NCBI GenBank assembly: GCA_964542875.1
Contig: CAZIWA010000092.1
Location: forward strand, 1-22,224
Length of the DNA: 22,224 bases
Direction of reading: 5' to 3'
Source of the DNA: CAZGOM01 sp964542875
GTDB taxonomy: Bacteria > Planctomycetota > Phycisphaerae > Phycisphaerales > Phycisphaeraceae
In this document: in pieces, positions 20,254 to 22,224 of the stretch
Layout: every line of letters starts with the position of its first letter
Numbering within the stretch: the first letter of the stretch is position 1
Notes under the pieces: model-generated
The model's input: the letters and a program-made list of their open reading frames with translations, nothing else
The model's database searches: none
What the model was told of the DNA's origin: nothing
Translations under genes and position numbers: made by a program

Positions 20254-22224
20254 ATGGATTTTCTAGTTAACCTTCTCAACAACACCGGCGCCTTTCTCGC
20301 CGTCTTCGCTGGCTTTTGCTTCCTGATCTTCGTCCATGAGCTGGGCCATTACTGGGCCGCCAAGCTCTCGGGCGTCAAAGTCGAGCAATTCGCCATCGGC
20401 ATGGGCAACGCCGCTTTCTCCTGGCGCAAAGGCATCGGCTTCCGCTGGGGCTCCTCGCAAGCCGAGTTCGATCAGCGCGTCAAGGAGCACATCCTTAAAG
20501 AGCTCCAGGCCGCAGACAAGCACGACACCACCACCATTGCCGACCTCAAACCCTCTTCGGCCACTGTCGACAAAGCAGCCAGCGCCCTGGGCCTGGGGGA
20601 ATGCGAATACCGCGTCTCCTGGCTCCCCCTGGGCGGCTACGTCAAAATGCTCGGCCAGGAAGACGGCAAGCCCGAAGCCGTCTCCGACGACCCCCGCTCC
20701 TACAACAAAGCCTCCGGCAAGGCCCGCGCCTTCATCCTCGTCGCCGGCGTCTCCATGAACCTGATCACCGGGATCATGATGTTCATCATCGCCTTCCTCG
20801 CAGGCGTCGCCTTCCCCCCGGCATACATCGGTGAAGTCGCCAAAGACTCCCCCGCCTCTCGCGCCGTCGCCGTCGGACACGAAACCGACCCCCGCTACCA
20901 AGGCCTCAAAGCCGGCGACAAAATCCTCTCCTTCAACGGCGAAACCATTGGAGACTTCAACGACTTCGCCGTCCGCGTCGCCCTCACCAAGGCCGGCACC
21001 AGCGCCAACGTCGTCGTCGAACGCGAAACCGCAGACGGCAAAACCCAGACCATCGACTACCGCGTCACACCCGAGGCCAGCCCCGCCACCAAGCTCCTGG
21101 CCGTCGGCATCGCACCCCCGGCCTCCCTCAAGCTCGACAAAGACCCCAGCCTCTCCCCCGAGCTCAAGGCCGCTGGCGTCACCGGTGAAATGACCATCAC
21201 CGCTGTCGATGACAAACCCGTCACCCGTATCGATCAGCTTCGCCGGATCGTCGATGAGAAAGACGGCAAACCCGTCACCCTCACCTTCACCTCCGCTGAC
21301 AAAACCAAAGACATCAAGTTCGTCGTCGCCCCCATCCCCGGCTTCCTCCTGGCCGACCCTGAAAAAGACACCAAGTACAACTACCTCGGCCTCGTCCCCC
21401 TCATCCGCGTCAACGGCGTTGAAAAAGACTCCCCCGCCAGGACCGCGGGCCTCCAGACCGGCGACATCATCATCCAAGCCGGCTCCCGCAACTGGCCCCA
21501 GGCCGAAGAGTTCATCGACGCCGTCAAGGCCGCCAAGAACCAGCCCCTGGAAGTCACCGTCGAGCGTGAAGGCAAGCCCGTAAAACTTCCTCCCATGACT
21601 CCCCGCAACAGCAAGCTCGGCGTCTTCATGGGTGAAGGCCTGGAAACCAACGTCATCGCCGGCCAGACCAGCAGCATCGCCTTCGGCACCCTCAACGTCC
21701 CCTCCGGCTCCAAGATCATCAGCATCGCCGGCAAGCCCGTCGCCTCCTTTGGCGACATCCAAAGCGCTCTCATCGGCGCCATCCGGGAAAACACCCCCAC
21801 CGCCGCTTCTCAAGCCGCTTCGCTGGAAACCAAGCCCTCCGCCCAGACTGCCTCCCAGCCTAAGGCCCCCAGCCTCACCATCCCCGTCGAATACCAGAGC
21901 AACATCGTCAATACCCCCGTCGTCAAGGGTGAAATCACCCTCTCCTCGGACCTCCAGTCCAAGGTCCTCGCCGCCGGCTGGGACCTCCCCATCGACGCCA
22001 GCCTCGTCCCCCTCCTGGTCCCCGTCAGCGCGTCAGACCCCATCTCCGCCACCGTGCTGGGCTTTAAGAAAACCCACATGTTCGTCCTTCAGACCTACGT
22101 CACCATTCAGCGGCTCTTTGAGCGCTCCGTCCCCATCTCCGAAGCACGCGGCCCCGTCGGCATCGTCTCCGCAGGCACCCAGATCTATAAGCAGGGCTGG
22201 ACCTACTACCTCTTCTTCATGGCC
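20254..22224 (+). CDS. rseP: Site-2 intramembrane metalloprotease RseP, 3' truncated by window end
   Basis: 657 residues are visible and the frame is still open at the window edge. TM1 carries HELGH (28-32; His28, Glu29, His32), the zinc motif of M50 site-2 proteases. PLGGYVKMLGQED at 125-137 is the RseP signature, followed by a TM at about 157-188. Between them about 55 residues are inserted (61-116), absent from E. coli RseP. Four PDZ-like units then follow: 191-275, about 305-360, 376-446 and 453-550, instead of the usual two. TM3 with RGPVGIVSAG begins after 632; the second catalytic segment (LGxxNLLPxPxLDG) lies beyond the window. RseP trims membrane-bound anti-sigma factors or signal peptides. 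The ATG lies 6 nt after dxr; GGAA is the only weak ribosome site. Confidence 0.93.
   Translation, partial: MDFLVNLLNNTGAFLAVFAGFCFLIFVHELGHYWAAKLSGVKVEQFAIGMGNAAFSWRKGIGFRWGSSQAEFDQRVKEHILKELQAADKHDTTTIADLKPSSATVDKAASALGLGECEYRVSWLPLGGYVKMLGQEDGKPEAVSDDPRSYNKASGKARAFILVAGVSMNLITGIMMFIIAFLAGVAFPPAYIGEVAKDSPASRAVAVGHETDPRYQGLKAGDKILSFNGETIGDFNDFAVRVALTKAGTSANVVVERETADGKTQTIDYRVTPEASPATKLLAVGIAPPASLKLDKDPSLSPELKAAGVTGEMTITAVDDKPVTRIDQLRRIVDEKDGKPVTLTFTSADKTKDIKFVVAPIPGFLLADPEKDTKYNYLGLVPLIRVNGVEKDSPARTAGLQTGDIIIQAGSRNWPQAEEFIDAVKAAKNQPLEVTVEREGKPVKLPPMTPRNSKLGVFMGEGLETNVIAGQTSSIAFGTLNVPSGSKIISIAGKPVASFGDIQSALIGAIRENTPTAASQAASLETKPSAQTASQPKAPSLTIPVEYQSNIVNTPVVKGEITLSSDLQSKVLAAGWDLPIDASLVPLLVPVSASDPISATVLGFKKTHMFVLQTYVTIQRLFERSVPISEARGPVGIVSAGTQIYKQGWTYYLFFMA

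Noticed and set aside
20263..21813. Long minus-strand open frame (516 codons) opposite rseP, rich in Gly, Asp and Glu
   Set aside because: It is antisense to a clear RseP frame and its composition (G, D, E, V) is what complementing GC-ending codons produces. No motif or ribosome site supports it.

Overview
The window is high-GC bacterial DNA with genes on both strands, few spacers and no RNA genes. I think it comes from a planctomycete, probably class Phycisphaerae. The grounds are the gene complement (paired STAS proteins, a large multi-PDZ RseP directly after dxr, a TMTC-like GT-C/TPR protein, exported ankyrin and DUF3352-like proteins), frequent TTG/GTG or Shine-Dalgarno-less starts, and spacers rich in dispersed hairpin repeats. 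That assignment is inference; there is no marker gene.

Layout. 1-273: spacer with hairpin repeats. 274-5104 (minus): four genes that could be co-transcribed: an exported protein of unknown function, a precorrin-2 dehydrogenase/sirohydrochlorin ferrochelatase (CysG N-terminal type), a YhcH/YjgK/YiaL-family protein and a TMTC-like membrane glycosyltransferase with TPRs. 5198-7550 (plus): a plant/cyanobacteria-like SirB chelatase and an ArnT-like GT-C glycosyltransferase. 7551-7849: a spacer with four hairpins in a row. 7850-10930: a four-TM protein (minus), a lipoprotein (plus), HemW (minus) and an FHA protein (plus); hemW and fha diverge across a structured leader. 11116-13568 (plus): a SpoU-type RNA methyltransferase and a beta-CASP metallo-beta-lactamase RNase. 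13771-16731 (minus): a GT39-like glycosyltransferase and an exported ankyrin-repeat protein. 17046-17897 (plus): two STAS anti-sigma-factor-antagonist-like proteins. 18166-18849 (minus): a DPM1-like GT2 glycosyltransferase. 19036-22224 (plus): dxr and a site-2 protease (RseP) cut by the window end.

How the genes relate. Most are housekeeping genes: siroheme, heme insertion, isoprenoid precursor, RNA processing and envelope stress. Two themes stand out. One is glycosylation: a DPM1-like polyprenyl-phosphate-sugar synthase and three GT-C membrane transferases lie within 19 kb, one resembling the eukaryotic TMTC O-mannosyltransferases. The other is in the spacers: a composite element of three consecutive hairpins (four full or partial copies), a second ~45-nt element found 3' of two genes in the same relative orientation, and a CCCTCTG-led pyrimidine repeat (three copies). 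One hairpin of the composite element shows compensatory base changes between copies, so its fold appears conserved. I consider this repeat system the most novel content of the window.
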